Below, piece by piece: positions 26,331 through 35,316 of a stretch of DNA of 64,000 bases. Numbering within the stretch: position 1 is the stretch's first letter; each line of letters starts with the position of its first letter. Location of the stretch: positions 342,049 through 406,048 of the forward strand of contig NZ_BLJA01000001.1 of assembly GCF_019972295.1 (NCBI RefSeq), in the 5' to 3' direction. Source of the DNA: Geobacter sp. AOG2. Its GTDB lineage: Bacteria > Desulfobacterota > Desulfuromonadia > Geobacterales > Pseudopelobacteraceae. A program made the position numbers and the translations under genes. Below the pieces are notes generated by a model, which was not told the DNA's origin, ran no database searches, and saw nothing but the letters and a program-made list of their open reading frames with translations.

Positions 26331-28056
26331 ATCGGTTCGATATCAGCCGCCGCCTGCTCGATTCTCCCACCATCCGTGGGGCGGGGTGGAGTAGTGGGAG
26401 CAGGTGGTCCAACTCACCCTTTTTGAGAATGATCAGCATCGGGGTGTCACCCGCCCACATCCGCAGGAGCGCCTGCTGGTCGGGAAACCAGGCGGACTGG
26501 TCGCCCAGTTTGCTGCCGAACTCCAGTTCGTCCAGTTTGCCCGTGACTATGATCCGCCGTTGGGTGTACCAGGAAACTGCCTGCTGGGGACCGAAGGTAA
26601 CAATGCGCGTGTGCGGTCCGGCCAGGGAGCGGGCCTGCAATGCCAGGCTGCGGGGCGATTCGGCTTGAGCGATGGGCACCATTATCAGCCGCGGGATGAA
26701 AATTTCAAGCAGAAAGGAGCAAAAGCAGAGCGCAACCACCATGCGGAGCGGGTTACGTCCTGCGGATACCATTGTCGTTATCCCCTGTATCAGGAACAAG
26801 GCGGCAACGGCGGTGGCCGCGGCAGCGGAGATTGGCGGGGCGTTGTTTATGAACTGGTGCAGCGGATCGCTCAAGCGCGGCATCGCTTCGGCAAGCAGGT
26901 CGGCCAGTTCGGGCAAGCGGGCATAGGCCAGGCCCATGACGCCCAGAATGATCAGCGTCATTCCCAACAGGAGGGAGGCCAGTTTGAGTTCGCGGCCATG
27001 GCCATCCAGCGCCCCGTCTATGCGGTTGGCGATGAGGATGGCCAGGGGCGGAAAGATCGGCAGGATGTAGGGAACCAATTTGGAGTCGGACTTGGAGAAG
27101 AACAGAAAGATCAGGACTGCCCAAATCAGCAGATAGAGGCCGGCTTGGTAGTCGTCATGATGGCGGTCGCGCCAGGCCCGCCTCAGGGCGCCGGGGATGA
27201 AGAACGACCAGGGCAGCATGGTTGCCGCCAAGACCGGCAGGAAGAACCAGAATGGCTGATAACGGCCATGTACCGTGCTGGTGAAGCGTTCAAAGTGTTC
27301 GTGGATGAAGAAAAAACGGGCAAACTCGGGGTTTTTCAGGGAAACGGCCACGAACCAGGGAGCGGCAATTGCCAGCAACAGCGCCAGACCGGTGACGATG
27401 CGCATCTCCCCGAGCAGTTTCCAGCGTCCGCCCAACAACAGGTAAAAGAAGATGATGCCGGCCGGGAAAACAATACCGATCAATCCCTTGGCCAGCACCG
27501 CCAAGGCACAAAAAAGGTAGAAGACGTACCAGGGTAGCGGGGTACTGCGGCGCCCCTCGCGCTGGCTGGCTATGATGAAGGCGCCCAAGGCTGCCGTGAG
27601 GCAGAAGGTCAGCAGCATATCGGTCAGAATGATGCGCGACTGGAGCACAAAGCCAGCCGATGTCCCCAGGATCAGGGCAGCGATCAAGGCCGTGCGCCGA
27701 CCGTAAAGACGCCGGGCTATGATATAGGTTGCAAGGATGGTCAGCAGGCCGCACAGTGCGGAAGGAAACCGGGCGGCGTGCTCGGTGAGTCCGGAGAGCT
27801 TGAACGAAGCGGCGTTCAGCCAATAGAGAAGCGGCGGTTTTTCAAAGTATTTGACGTAATTGAGAGTCGGGGTTACGAAATCCCCTTGCTCCAGCATCTC
27901 GCGGGGGATTTCGGCGTAGCGCCCTTCATCGGGATCGATCAGCGGCAACCCGCCCAGAAACTGGAAAAAGGGGATGCCCAGGACAATGGCCAGGATCACC
28001 ATGTCCCGCAGCCAGCCGCTCCCCCCGTCGTGGACATACCCCTTCAGGTCTCTCAC
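26329..28056 (-). CDS. GT39/83-type glycosyltransferase, ArnT-like
   Basis: An integral membrane transferase of 575 residues with about 12 hydrophobic segments. It uses a polyprenyl-phosphate sugar donor in the periplasm. The ArnT-type first loop has the catalytic acidic residues in LIDPDEGRYAEIPREML, and then YFEKPPLLYWLNA. In the ArnT family this adds aminoarabinose to lipid A, which lowers binding of cationic peptides. Translation starts with GTG and overlaps the stop of the U32 gene (GTGA). The exact sugar is inferred from the ArnB-like neighbour. Confidence 0.82.
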   Translation of the reverse strand: MRDLKGYVHDGGSGWLRDMVILAIVLGIPFFQFLGGLPLIDPDEGRYAEIPREMLEQGDFVTPTLNYVKYFEKPPLLYWLNAASFKLSGLTEHAARFPSALCGLLTILATYIIARRLYGRRTALIAALILGTSAGFVLQSRIILTDMLLTFCLTAALGAFIIASQREGRRSTPLPWYVFYLFCALAVLAKGLIGIVFPAGIIFFYLLLGGRWKLLGEMRIVTGLALLLAIAAPWFVAVSLKNPEFARFFFIHEHFERFTSTVHGRYQPFWFFLPVLAATMLPWSFFIPGALRRAWRDRHHDDYQAGLYLLIWAVLIFLFFSKSDSKLVPYILPIFPPLAILIANRIDGALDGHGRELKLASLLLGMTLIILGVMGLAYARLPELADLLAEAMPRLSDPLHQFINNAPPISAAAATAVAALFLIQGITTMVSAGRNPLRMVVALCFCSFLLEIFIPRLIMVPIAQAESPRSLALQARSLAGPHTRIVTFGPQQAVSWYTQRRIIVTGKLDELEFGSKLGDQSAWFPDQQALLRMWAGDTPMLIILKKGELDHLLPLLHPAPRMVGESSRRRLISNR

Positions 28057-29288
28057 GACGGTCCCCCTTTTTCTCGGCGTACGAGGTCAAAGGGTTCGGT
28101 CGCAAAGGAAGGGGCAAGGAGAATGCGCTGGTTAGGGTTGGCGGCATCGGCCTCGACCGAATCACCTTCCGGGGTCAGGATTTTCAGGCGCCCAATCGTC
28201 ATCCGCTGCGACCGCATGCCGGGGCCGATAAATTCCAGGTTATCGCCCGAATTGATGCGATTGCGCACCCCGAGCACAACCTCGCCATCGGCGCGAGATG
28301 CCTCTACCTGGCCTACGAACTCGTGGCTGCGGATGTAGGCCGAGTGATACTCCTGTCCCACATTGCGTGGGGCGCCGAAGAGGAAGCCGGTGGTATACCC
28401 CCGGTGGCTCAGTTTGGTCAATTCTTCCAGCCATTCAGGCCGACAATGCCAGCCGGACGGGTCTGAACGGTACTCGTCCAGCGCCTGACGGTAAACCCTC
28501 AGCACCGAGGCCACGTAATTAATCCCTTTCATGCGCCCCTCGATCTTGAGCGCGGCTACCCCGCCCTGCACCAATGCCGGCAGGTGCTCCAGCAGGCAGA
28601 GATCACGGGAGTTGAAGATGAATGTGCCGTTTTCGTCCTCCGCAACCGGAAAATATTCGCCGGGGCGGGTTTCTTCCATCAGGTGGTAGTTCCAGCGGCA
28701 GGGATGTGCGCATTCCCCCTGGTTGGCGTCGCGACCGGCCAAGGCGCTGGAGATCAGGCAACGGCCCGAATAGGAGATGCACAGGGCGCCATGGACAAAC
28801 GCCTCGAATTCGACCTCCGGTGTGCGGGCAACAGTTTCGCGGATTGCGTCCAAAGTCATCTCCCGCGCCAGATTGATGCGTCGGATTCCCTGACTACCCC
28901 AGAACCGGGCACTCTGCCAGTTGATGGTATTGGCCTGGGTGGAGAGGTGCAACTCCCGGTGGGGGGAGATGTCGCGAACCATGGCAATGACACCAGGATC
29001 AGCCACAATGTAGGCGTCGAAGGGAAACGGCGCCGTCTGGCGAAGAAATGCTTCGAGCCGCACGAGGGCATCGTTATGAGGGTAGCTGTTGACCGTCAGA
29101 TAGGCCTTCACGCCACGGCTGTGGCAGTAGTCAAGGGCTGCCGGCATCTCCTCGATGCTGAAGTTATCCGCCAGATTACGCAGGCCGAATGCTTGTCCGC
29201 CCAGGTAGACGGCATCGGCGCCGTAGTGAACGGCGATCTTGAGCTTTTCCATGTTGCCGGCCGGAGCCAGAAGTTCGGGGGTGTTCAC
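28053..29288 (-). CDS. U32 family protein, TrhP/YegQ-like
   Basis: A 411-residue protein with the U32 pattern PELLAPAGNMEKLKIAVHYGADAVYLGG, the central EAFVHGALCISYSGRC, and RDANQGECAHPCRW. In YegQ/TrhP these cysteines hold an Fe-S cluster used in prephenate-dependent 5-hydroxyuridine formation at tRNA position 34; peptidase activity is doubtful for this branch. The GTG at 29288 gives the family start (VNTPELLAPAG); an ATG at 29339 or 29384 is possible. It heads the run with the ArnT-like gene. Confidence 0.85.
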   Translation of the reverse strand: MNTPELLAPAGNMEKLKIAVHYGADAVYLGGQAFGLRNLADNFSIEEMPAALDYCHSRGVKAYLTVNSYPHNDALVRLEAFLRQTAPFPFDAYIVADPGVIAMVRDISPHRELHLSTQANTINWQSARFWGSQGIRRINLAREMTLDAIRETVARTPEVEFEAFVHGALCISYSGRCLISSALAGRDANQGECAHPCRWNYHLMEETRPGEYFPVAEDENGTFIFNSRDLCLLEHLPALVQGGVAALKIEGRMKGINYVASVLRVYRQALDEYRSDPSGWHCRPEWLEELTKLSHRGYTTGFLFGAPRNVGQEYHSAYIRSHEFVGQVEASRADGEVVLGVRNRINSGDNLEFIGPGMRSQRMTIGRLKILTPEGDSVEADAANPNQRILLAPSFATEPFDLVRREKGGPS

Positions 29289-29614
29289 GGATGGTCCCCG
29301 TCGTGATGTGGTATTGAGTTTGGAGAAAAATGCTAACATATTATGTCGGTTAATTAAACCCAGAAAAACAATGAGCCGTTGCATGTCGTATGCAATGGAG
29401 CTCGTTCAAAGCAAAGTTTAACAAAAGAATTGTCTGTGCAAATTTTGCTGTGATCTTCCCCGCGAGGAACGAAAAGAAGTGAGTCGCCTTGGGTTTTATT
29501 CCTGTGATGGCCGGTTCTCGTCGTTTCTCCATGAGCCAGGAAAGCCAGCTTTCGCTTGACAAACGAGAGTTTATGGCTTTAATTTATGAAAAAATCCTGA
29601 CATTTGGAGGAATT
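29289..29614. other. Divergent intergenic region
   Basis: This 326-bp gap between divergent genes is relatively AT-rich around 29320-29460. It holds a good plus-strand promoter (29556-29583) and presumably a minus-strand promoter for the U32 operon that I could not place with confidence. No gene or RNA is recognised. Confidence 0.5.
29556..29583 (+). promoter_or_regulatory. Sigma-70-like promoter for cpoB
   Basis: TTGACA at 29556-29561 is followed after 16 bp by TTTAAT at 29578-29583. The start of transcription would be about 25 bp before the cpoB ATG. Confidence 0.5.
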
Positions 29615-30328
29615 ATGCCATCCGGCATCCGGTGGGCCGCATGCGTTGTAGCTTCTCTCGCGCTGGCCGGTTGTGCGTCGAACGACCTCATGGTCAAGCG
29701 CCAGACCGAGACAGAAGCGAAGGTCGAACATCTTCTCCAGTCCGGCAAGAAGGCCGAACAGCGCATGAACGAGTTGTCCGGCCAGATCCAGTCGCAGGAA
29801 GACCAGGCCAAGGTCGTTAGCGCCCAACTCAAACAGCTTCAAGACACTATCAGGGAATTGCGGTCCGCCCAGGATGAACTCAAGGCACGAATCTCACTGC
29901 AGGCTGCACCCAAGATCGAAGTCATCAACCAGGAGCCTGCTCCCAAGGGCAAGGATTACGGCCCTCCTTCCGACTACGTCAAGGCATTCGGCCTTTACAG
30001 CGCCAACAGTTTCCCCGCCGCCATTGAGGCATTCGAAGCATTCCTCAAGAGTGATCCCAAAAGCAGTTATGCCGCCAATGCCATTTATTGGATCGGAGAA
30101 TGCCACTATAGTTTGTCCGAGCTTGCCAAGGCGCGTGACGCCTTCCAGAAGGTAGTGGACGATTATTCCAGGAGCGCCAAAGCCCCGGACGCGCTTTTGA
30201 AGCTGGGGTATACCCTGGCGGCCATGAACGAGAAGGATAAGGCTGCTGCTGTCTACGAACGCCTGATCAAAATCTATCCCGGTAGCCCGGCCGCGGCAAA
30301 GGCCCGGGAACGTTTGACCGCCAATTAA
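29615..30328 (+). CDS. cpoB: CpoB/YbgF-like Tol-Pal accessory lipoprotein
   Basis: A 237-residue exported protein. The signal ends in a lipobox LALAGC, so it is likely a lipoprotein. A coiled-coil region (about 25-105) is followed by TPR repeats to the C-terminus (YVKAFGLYSANSFPAAIEAFEAFL, YWIGECHYSLSELAKARDAF, LKLGYTLAAMNEKDKAAAVYERL). This is the YbgF/CpoB layout, which links cell wall synthesis to outer membrane constriction. The ATG at 29615 has a GGAGG site. tolA, tolB and pal are not in the window. Confidence 0.82.
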   Translation: MPSGIRWAACVVASLALAGCASNDLMVKRQTETEAKVEHLLQSGKKAEQRMNELSGQIQSQEDQAKVVSAQLKQLQDTIRELRSAQDELKARISLQAAPKIEVINQEPAPKGKDYGPPSDYVKAFGLYSANSFPAAIEAFEAFLKSDPKSSYAANAIYWIGECHYSLSELAKARDAFQKVVDDYSRSAKAPDALLKLGYTLAAMNEKDKAAAVYERLIKIYPGSPAAAKARERLTAN

Positions 30329-30383
30329 GAGCTTGTAGCTGCGTTTTCCGCTGTTCATTTTTCCAGGAACGACCGAGGTGCGT

Positions 30384-31400
30384 ATGAAGATCAGATTTGC
30401 CATGCTGCTTTTTACCTTAGTGCTTTTCATACCCGGTTTGGCCCTGGCAGCGGATGAGGAACCGGCCATCTACGTCATAAAGCAGGGTGATACCCTCTGG
30501 GGACTGTCCGAACGTTTTATCAGGGACCCCCACTACTGGCCGAACATGTGGTCCAAAAACGGCCAGATCACCAATCCGCACCTGATCTATCCGGGGCAAA
30601 AGGTACGGGTATTCCCCGACCGGCTTGAATTCGAACCTCCGGAGCCGGAGGGCAGCGCGCCGGCGGCCAAGAAAGCGGCGGCCGCCCAGGCGGAAACCAT
30701 GGCCGAGGTAGCTGTCGAGCGCACCTATAGTGTGCGGGGCAATGAAGGCTTCCTGATGGAGGCCGACTACAAGCCGGCAGGTTTTATCGTCGCCGTCCAC
30801 CATGACCGTATCGTGGCTGGGGACGACGATATCGTCTACACCGACATCGGTAGAAGGGATGGCGCAAAGGGGGGGGAGAAGTTTTCGATCTACCGGAAGG
30901 AAGGGATAGTCAGCCATCCCCTCACGAACGAGGTCATGGGCGTAAAGGTGGTCCCTCTGGGGACGCTGCAATTGACCGACCTGGAGCAAAAAGCCTCGCG
31001 GGCCATCATTACCAAGGCCTATCAGGAAATATCCTCCGGCTCCTATCTCATGCCGTACCGGGGAGACAAACGTCACGAGGTCGTCCTCAAGATGCCCGCC
31101 AGGGAGTTAAAAGGGTACATCATCGAAAGTTACAGCGGGACGGAGACCATCGCAGCCGGTGACGTCGTCTACATCGATTTGGGAAGTGCCCAGGGGGCAG
31201 AAGCCGGCAACATGCTCTACATCGTCCGTGACGTGACCCTTAATCAGCAATACGCCGAGGGCCGCGTCGACCGCTTGCCCCAGGAATTACTGGGGGCTCT
31301 GGTCATCCTGGAAACCGGTAAAAAGACGGCGACCGCGCTGGTCGTCAAGAGTATCGACGCGATCTATAAAGGCGACAAAATCGTTAGTTTGACGAAATAG
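30384..31400 (+). CDS. Exported LysM-domain protein
   Basis: A 338-residue protein with a signal peptide (cut near LALAADEE) and one N-terminal LysM domain: YVIKQGDTLWGLSERF, then WPNMWSKNGQITNPHLIYPGQ. It would bind peptidoglycan in the periplasm. The remaining 250 residues are a beta-rich region with no enzyme motif I recognise. It follows cpoB by 55 bp, so the pair probably forms an envelope operon. The ATG at 30384 is chosen; a GTG at 30378 is in frame. Confidence 0.82.
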   Translation: MKIRFAMLLFTLVLFIPGLALAADEEPAIYVIKQGDTLWGLSERFIRDPHYWPNMWSKNGQITNPHLIYPGQKVRVFPDRLEFEPPEPEGSAPAAKKAAAAQAETMAEVAVERTYSVRGNEGFLMEADYKPAGFIVAVHHDRIVAGDDDIVYTDIGRRDGAKGGEKFSIYRKEGIVSHPLTNEVMGVKVVPLGTLQLTDLEQKASRAIITKAYQEISSGSYLMPYRGDKRHEVVLKMPARELKGYIIESYSGTETIAAGDVVYIDLGSAQGAEAGNMLYIVRDVTLNQQYAEGRVDRLPQELLGALVILETGKKTATALVVKSIDAIYKGDKIVSLTK

Positions 31401-31405
31401 GGGTA

Positions 31406-31591
31406 AGGGACTCGGAACTTGCCAATATACCGTTTTTGCATCTCATCTTCAGGCCATCTGCTGCCGTTCCTTCAATCGCAAAATCCTCAGCGTAGCTCTG
31501 GCTACGCCTGCGGTTTTACTCAATCTGGAACGACAAATCTGGCCTGAACCTGAGCGTAAAAATCGATACATCAGCAAATTCCGAGTCCCTA
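31406..31591. repeat. Large imperfect palindrome, type B
   Basis: Outer arms AGGGACTCGGAA (31406-31417) and TTCCGAGTCCCT (31579-31590) are perfectly complementary. Inner arms also pair: AGGCCATCTGCTGCCGTTCC with GGAACGACAAATCTGGCCT, and the centre CGTAGCTCTGGCTACG is self-complementary. It begins 6 bp after the LysM gene stop. It shares no clear sequence with the eight-copy family. Confidence 0.8.
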
Positions 31592-31604
31592 AGCGCTCCA
31601 CATG

Positions 31605-31632
31605 AGACCGGCCGGGAGCCGGTCTTTTTTTC
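31605..31632 (+). terminator. Rho-independent terminator before dprA
   Basis: GACCGGC, loop CGGGA, and GCCGGTC are followed by TTTTTTT. It ends the cpoB-LysM transcript and lies inside a spurious 5' extension of the dprA frame. Confidence 0.85.
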
Positions 31633-31676
31633 TCTCTCGTCGTCCGTGCGAACAGGACGGTCGGAAGGCATGGGAT

Positions 31677-32771
31677 ATGGAAGAATTCTACTGGGTCGGA
31701 CTCAAGGCGGTGCCCGGCGTCGGTAATGTCACCTTCAGACGCCTGCTGGAGCGTTTCGACGCACCCAAGTCGGCACTGGCCGCCTCGCCCAAAGAGCTGG
31801 GGAGTGTCAGGGGAGTAACTGCGGCCATGGTCGAGGCGATCAGGGAGGGCTCCTGGAAGCGCTTTGCCGATGAGGAATGCCGTCGGCTTGCCGGTAGCGG
31901 CGCCCGGCTGGTCACCTTCACCTCGGCAGACTACCCCAAGTCCCTGTTCGAGATCCCCGACCCGCCACCCTTCCTGTACGTACGGGGTGAACTGCGCAGT
32001 AGCGAACTGGCTGTCGCGATTGTCGGTTCACGGCGTGCCACCTCCTATGGTCTGCTGGCCACGGGGCGTCTTGCCGAGGCGCTTGCCGGGCATGGTGTTG
32101 CGGTAATATCAGGTATGGCCCGCGGGGTCGATACCGCAGCCCACAAGGGAGCGCTCCAGGCCGGCGGGAGGACCATCGGCGTCCTTGGATGCGGCATCGA
32201 TAAGGTGTATCCCCCTGAAAACCGCAAACTCTTCGAGGCGGTGCCCGAGACAGGGTGCCTGGTATCCGAATTTTCCTTGGGGACGCTACCTCTGGCGGAG
32301 AACTTTCCCCGCCGCAACCGGATCATCAGCGGGTTATCCCGCGGCGTTCTGGTGGTGGAGGCTGCCGAAAACAGCGGTTCGCTGATCACTGCCCAGTATG
32401 CCCTGGAACACGGTCGAGACGTCTTCGCCGTCCCCGGCAATATTTCCTTCAGCGCCTGCCGCGGCAGTAATCGCCTGATCAAACAGGGTGCAAAACTCGT
32501 GGACTGTGTGGAAGACATCCTGGAGGAGTTACCCGGTTTCATCGCCAGGAATCGGAATGGGGCTCCGGAGCAGACCGCGGCGAGCACCTTTAGTCTGACA
32601 CCCAAAGAAGCCGCCGTGTATGAACTGCTGGCCCGTTCGTCGCTGCACATCGACGACATCATCGCCCAAACGGAATTGACAGCCGGAGAGGTTTCCTCTA
32701 TGTTACTGCACCTTGAACTCAAGGGAGCGATAACGCCGCTGCCGGGCAAACATTTCGCCGTGGCCGCGTAG
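31677..32771 (+). CDS. dprA: DNA processing protein DprA
   Basis: Single-strand DNA binding RecA loader used in natural transformation. The 364-residue protein has an N-terminal helical domain (AVPGVGNVTFRRLLERF), a Rossmann core (AIVGSRRATSYG, ISGMARGVDTAAHKGAL, VLGCGIDKVYPPEN, FPRRNRIISGLS) and a C-terminal winged-helix region (LTPKEAAVYELL and onward). The ATG at 31677 is preferred because the longer frame from 31602 runs through a terminator. It is followed by repeat copy 6, then topA and trmFO. Confidence 0.95.
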   Translation: MEEFYWVGLKAVPGVGNVTFRRLLERFDAPKSALAASPKELGSVRGVTAAMVEAIREGSWKRFADEECRRLAGSGARLVTFTSADYPKSLFEIPDPPPFLYVRGELRSSELAVAIVGSRRATSYGLLATGRLAEALAGHGVAVISGMARGVDTAAHKGALQAGGRTIGVLGCGIDKVYPPENRKLFEAVPETGCLVSEFSLGTLPLAENFPRRNRIISGLSRGVLVVEAAENSGSLITAQYALEHGRDVFAVPGNISFSACRGSNRLIKQGAKLVDCVEDILEELPGFIARNRNGAPEQTAASTFSLTPKEAAVYELLARSSLHIDDIIAQTELTAGEVSSMLLHLELKGAITPLPGKHFAVAA

Positions 32772-32893
32772 GAGGTTGTTGAAAAACAGCCATATCGCCG
32801 CCGTCCTCGAAGACCCTTTCGTGCGGCGTAGCGCTGCTACGCCTCCTCATGGCCTTCTGCGGGTGCGACGATCTGACTATTTTTGAACAACCT
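32772..32893. repeat. Palindromic intergenic element, copy 6
   Basis: A compact copy with the R end directly after the dprA TAG stop and the L end toward topA. The core GTAGCGCTGCTACG is present. About 55 bp further (32947-32965), CCGATAGGTGCTAAAATAA resembles one end of the extra module of copies 1 and 3, perhaps a decayed fragment. Confidence 0.87.
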
Positions 32894-32991
32894 GAGTTTC
32901 TCAACAGCCGCCCTAAAGGGCGAAATGGCCTGACCGGTCTCTCCCGATAGGTGCTAAAATAAGTCAATCATATCAGAGGATGTGTTAAAAC

Positions 32992-35316
32992 ATGCCGCAG
33001 AATCTTGTTATTGTAGAATCGCCCGCCAAGGCGAAGACCATAGAGAAGTTCCTGGGCAAGGATTACAAGGTGCTGGCCTCCTTTGGCCATGTGCGTGCCC
33101 TGCCCAGCAAACAGGGATCGGTGGATATCGGGAATGATTTCGAGCCCAAGTATCATGTGCTGCCCGAGAGCAAGAAGCACATCGACGCCATCAAGAAGGC
33201 CCTGAAGGAATCCGACCGACTACTCCTGGCGACTGACCCCGACCGCGAGGGAGAGGCCATCTCCTGGCATCTGCTGGCGGCCCTGGGGCTGGATAAAAAG
33301 AAGAATCCGGGCATCGAGATCCAGCGTGTCGTGTTCCACGAGATCACCAAGGACGCCATCATCCACGCCGTGGAGCATCCCCGCGCCATAGCCTCCGAAC
33401 TGGTGGACGCCCAGCAGGCCCGTTCGGTGCTGGATTATCTGGTCGGTTTCAACCTTTCCCCCTTCCTGTGGAAAAAGATCCGTTACGGTCTCTCGGCCGG
33501 CCGGGTGCAATCCGTGGCCCTGCGCCTGGTCTGCGAACGGGAAAAGGAGATCCAGGCCTTTATCGAACAGGAATACTGGACCATTGCCGCACGTCTGGGG
33601 GTCGCACCGGGGCAGGAGTTCAAGGCAGGTCTGGTGGCGGTGGGCGGCAAGAAGCTGGGCAAGTTCGATATCCCCGGCGAAGAGGTGGCGACCGCCCTGA
33701 AGGCGGCCCTCCTGTCGGGCAGCTACCGAGTCGACAAGGTAACCAAGACCGAGAAAAAACGCACTCCTTCGCCGCCGTTCACAACCTCGACTCTCCAGCA
33801 GGAGGCCTCCCGCAAGCTGGGTTTTTCGGCCAAGAAAACCATGTCCACCGCCCAGAAGCTCTATGAGGGGATCGACATCGGCGAGGGTGGTACGGTCGGC
33901 TTGATCACCTACATGCGTACCGATAGCGTCAACCTCTCCAGTCAGGCCCTCCAGGAGGCCCATGACGTCATCTCTGCCGCCTACGGTCCGGAATACGCCC
34001 TGGCCAAGCCACGTCTCTATCGAACCAAGACCAAAAACGCCCAGGAGGCCCACGAGGCCATCCGGCCAACCTATATATCCAAAACCCCGACCGAGTTAAA
34101 GAAGTTCCTGACTCCGGACCTGTACAAATTGTACGAACTGATCTGGAAACGGACCGTGGCCTGCCAGATGGCCGAGGCGCTCCTGGACCAGACCTCGGTT
34201 GACATTGCGGCGGACCTGGCCACCCCCCCCGTCGGTGGTCCTTTCAGTGGGGCCCGGCAGGCCGGTCTGCGGGCCAGCGGCACCGTCATCCGTTTCCCCG
34301 GCTTCATGAAACTCTACATAGAAGGCGTGGATGACCAGGACGAGGAAAAGGAAGGGCTGTTGCCCGCCATGGCTGAAGGCTCTCCCCTCAAGCTGCACGA
34401 GATCCTCCCCGAGCAACATTTCACCCAGCCGCCGCCCCGCTACACTGAGGCCACCCTGGTCAAAACCCTGGAGGAGTATGGCATCGGCCGCCCTTCCACC
34501 TACGCCTCGATCATGAATACCCTGGTGGAGCGCAAATATACCCGCCTGGACAAAAAACGCTTCTTCCCCGAGGACGTAGGCATGGTGGTGAACGACCTGC
34601 TGACGGCCCATTTCGCGCGCTATGTTGACTACAACTTTACCGCCGGCCTGGAGGAGGAACTGGATCAGGTCTCCCGGGGCGAGAAACAGTGGAAACCGCT
34701 CCTGAAGGAGTTTTGGGAGCCGTTTTTCACCCTGCTCAAGCAGAAGGAGGGCGAGGTCAGCAAGTCCGACCTGACCACCGAGGCCATGGATGAGGCCTGC
34801 CCCGAGTGCGGCAAGCCGTTGGTGGTGAAACTGGGTAAGCGGGGCAAGTTCATCGCCTGTTCCGGTTTTCAGGATGGGTGCAAATACACCCGCAACATCG
34901 AGTCGGAAAAGGGGGGCGAGGTTGCGGAGCCGGTCCTGTCCGAAGAAAAATGTGAGAAATGCGGCCAGCCGATGCTGATCAAGGATGGCCGCTACGGCAA
35001 GTACCTGGCCTGTTCGGGGTATCCGGCCTGCAAGAATATCCAGCCGCTGGTCAAGCCCCGTGGCACGGGCGTAGTCTGCCCGGAATGCAAGGAAGGGGAA
35101 CTGACCGAGAAGAAGTCCCGCTATGGCAAGATGTTCTACTCATGCAACCGCTATCCCCAATGCAAGTTTGCCCTGTGGGACCTGCCGGTGGAGCGGAAGT
35201 GCCCCAAGTGCGGCTTCCCGCTCCTGGTGAAGAAGATCAGCAAGCGCGAGGGAGAGTACCTCAAGTGCCCCAAGGAAGGGTGCGATTTCAAAGAGGGCGG
35301 CAAGGAACAGAAATAA
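32992..35316 (+). CDS. topA: DNA topoisomerase I
   Basis: Type IA topoisomerase that relaxes negative supercoils. The 774-residue protein starts with the Toprim domain (NLVIVESPAKAKTIEKFLG, DPDREGEAISWH) and has the catalytic tyrosine in GLITYMRTDSVNLS. The C-terminus carries four cysteine zinc ribbons, at CPECGKPL, CEKCGQPM, CPECKEGE and CPKCGFPL. The stop is immediately followed by the GTG of trmFO with no spacer. Confidence 0.97.
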   Translation: MPQNLVIVESPAKAKTIEKFLGKDYKVLASFGHVRALPSKQGSVDIGNDFEPKYHVLPESKKHIDAIKKALKESDRLLLATDPDREGEAISWHLLAALGLDKKKNPGIEIQRVVFHEITKDAIIHAVEHPRAIASELVDAQQARSVLDYLVGFNLSPFLWKKIRYGLSAGRVQSVALRLVCEREKEIQAFIEQEYWTIAARLGVAPGQEFKAGLVAVGGKKLGKFDIPGEEVATALKAALLSGSYRVDKVTKTEKKRTPSPPFTTSTLQQEASRKLGFSAKKTMSTAQKLYEGIDIGEGGTVGLITYMRTDSVNLSSQALQEAHDVISAAYGPEYALAKPRLYRTKTKNAQEAHEAIRPTYISKTPTELKKFLTPDLYKLYELIWKRTVACQMAEALLDQTSVDIAADLATPPVGGPFSGARQAGLRASGTVIRFPGFMKLYIEGVDDQDEEKEGLLPAMAEGSPLKLHEILPEQHFTQPPPRYTEATLVKTLEEYGIGRPSTYASIMNTLVERKYTRLDKKRFFPEDVGMVVNDLLTAHFARYVDYNFTAGLEEELDQVSRGEKQWKPLLKEFWEPFFTLLKQKEGEVSKSDLTTEAMDEACPECGKPLVVKLGKRGKFIACSGFQDGCKYTRNIESEKGGEVAEPVLSEEKCEKCGQPMLIKDGRYGKYLACSGYPACKNIQPLVKPRGTGVVCPECKEGELTEKKSRYGKMFYSCNRYPQCKFALWDLPVERKCPKCGFPLLVKKISKREGEYLKCPKEGCDFKEGGKEQK

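Noticed and set aside
31602-31676. Upstream extension of dprA
   Set aside because: It runs through a rho-independent terminator and encodes no conserved residues; the ATG at 31677 matches DprA starts.
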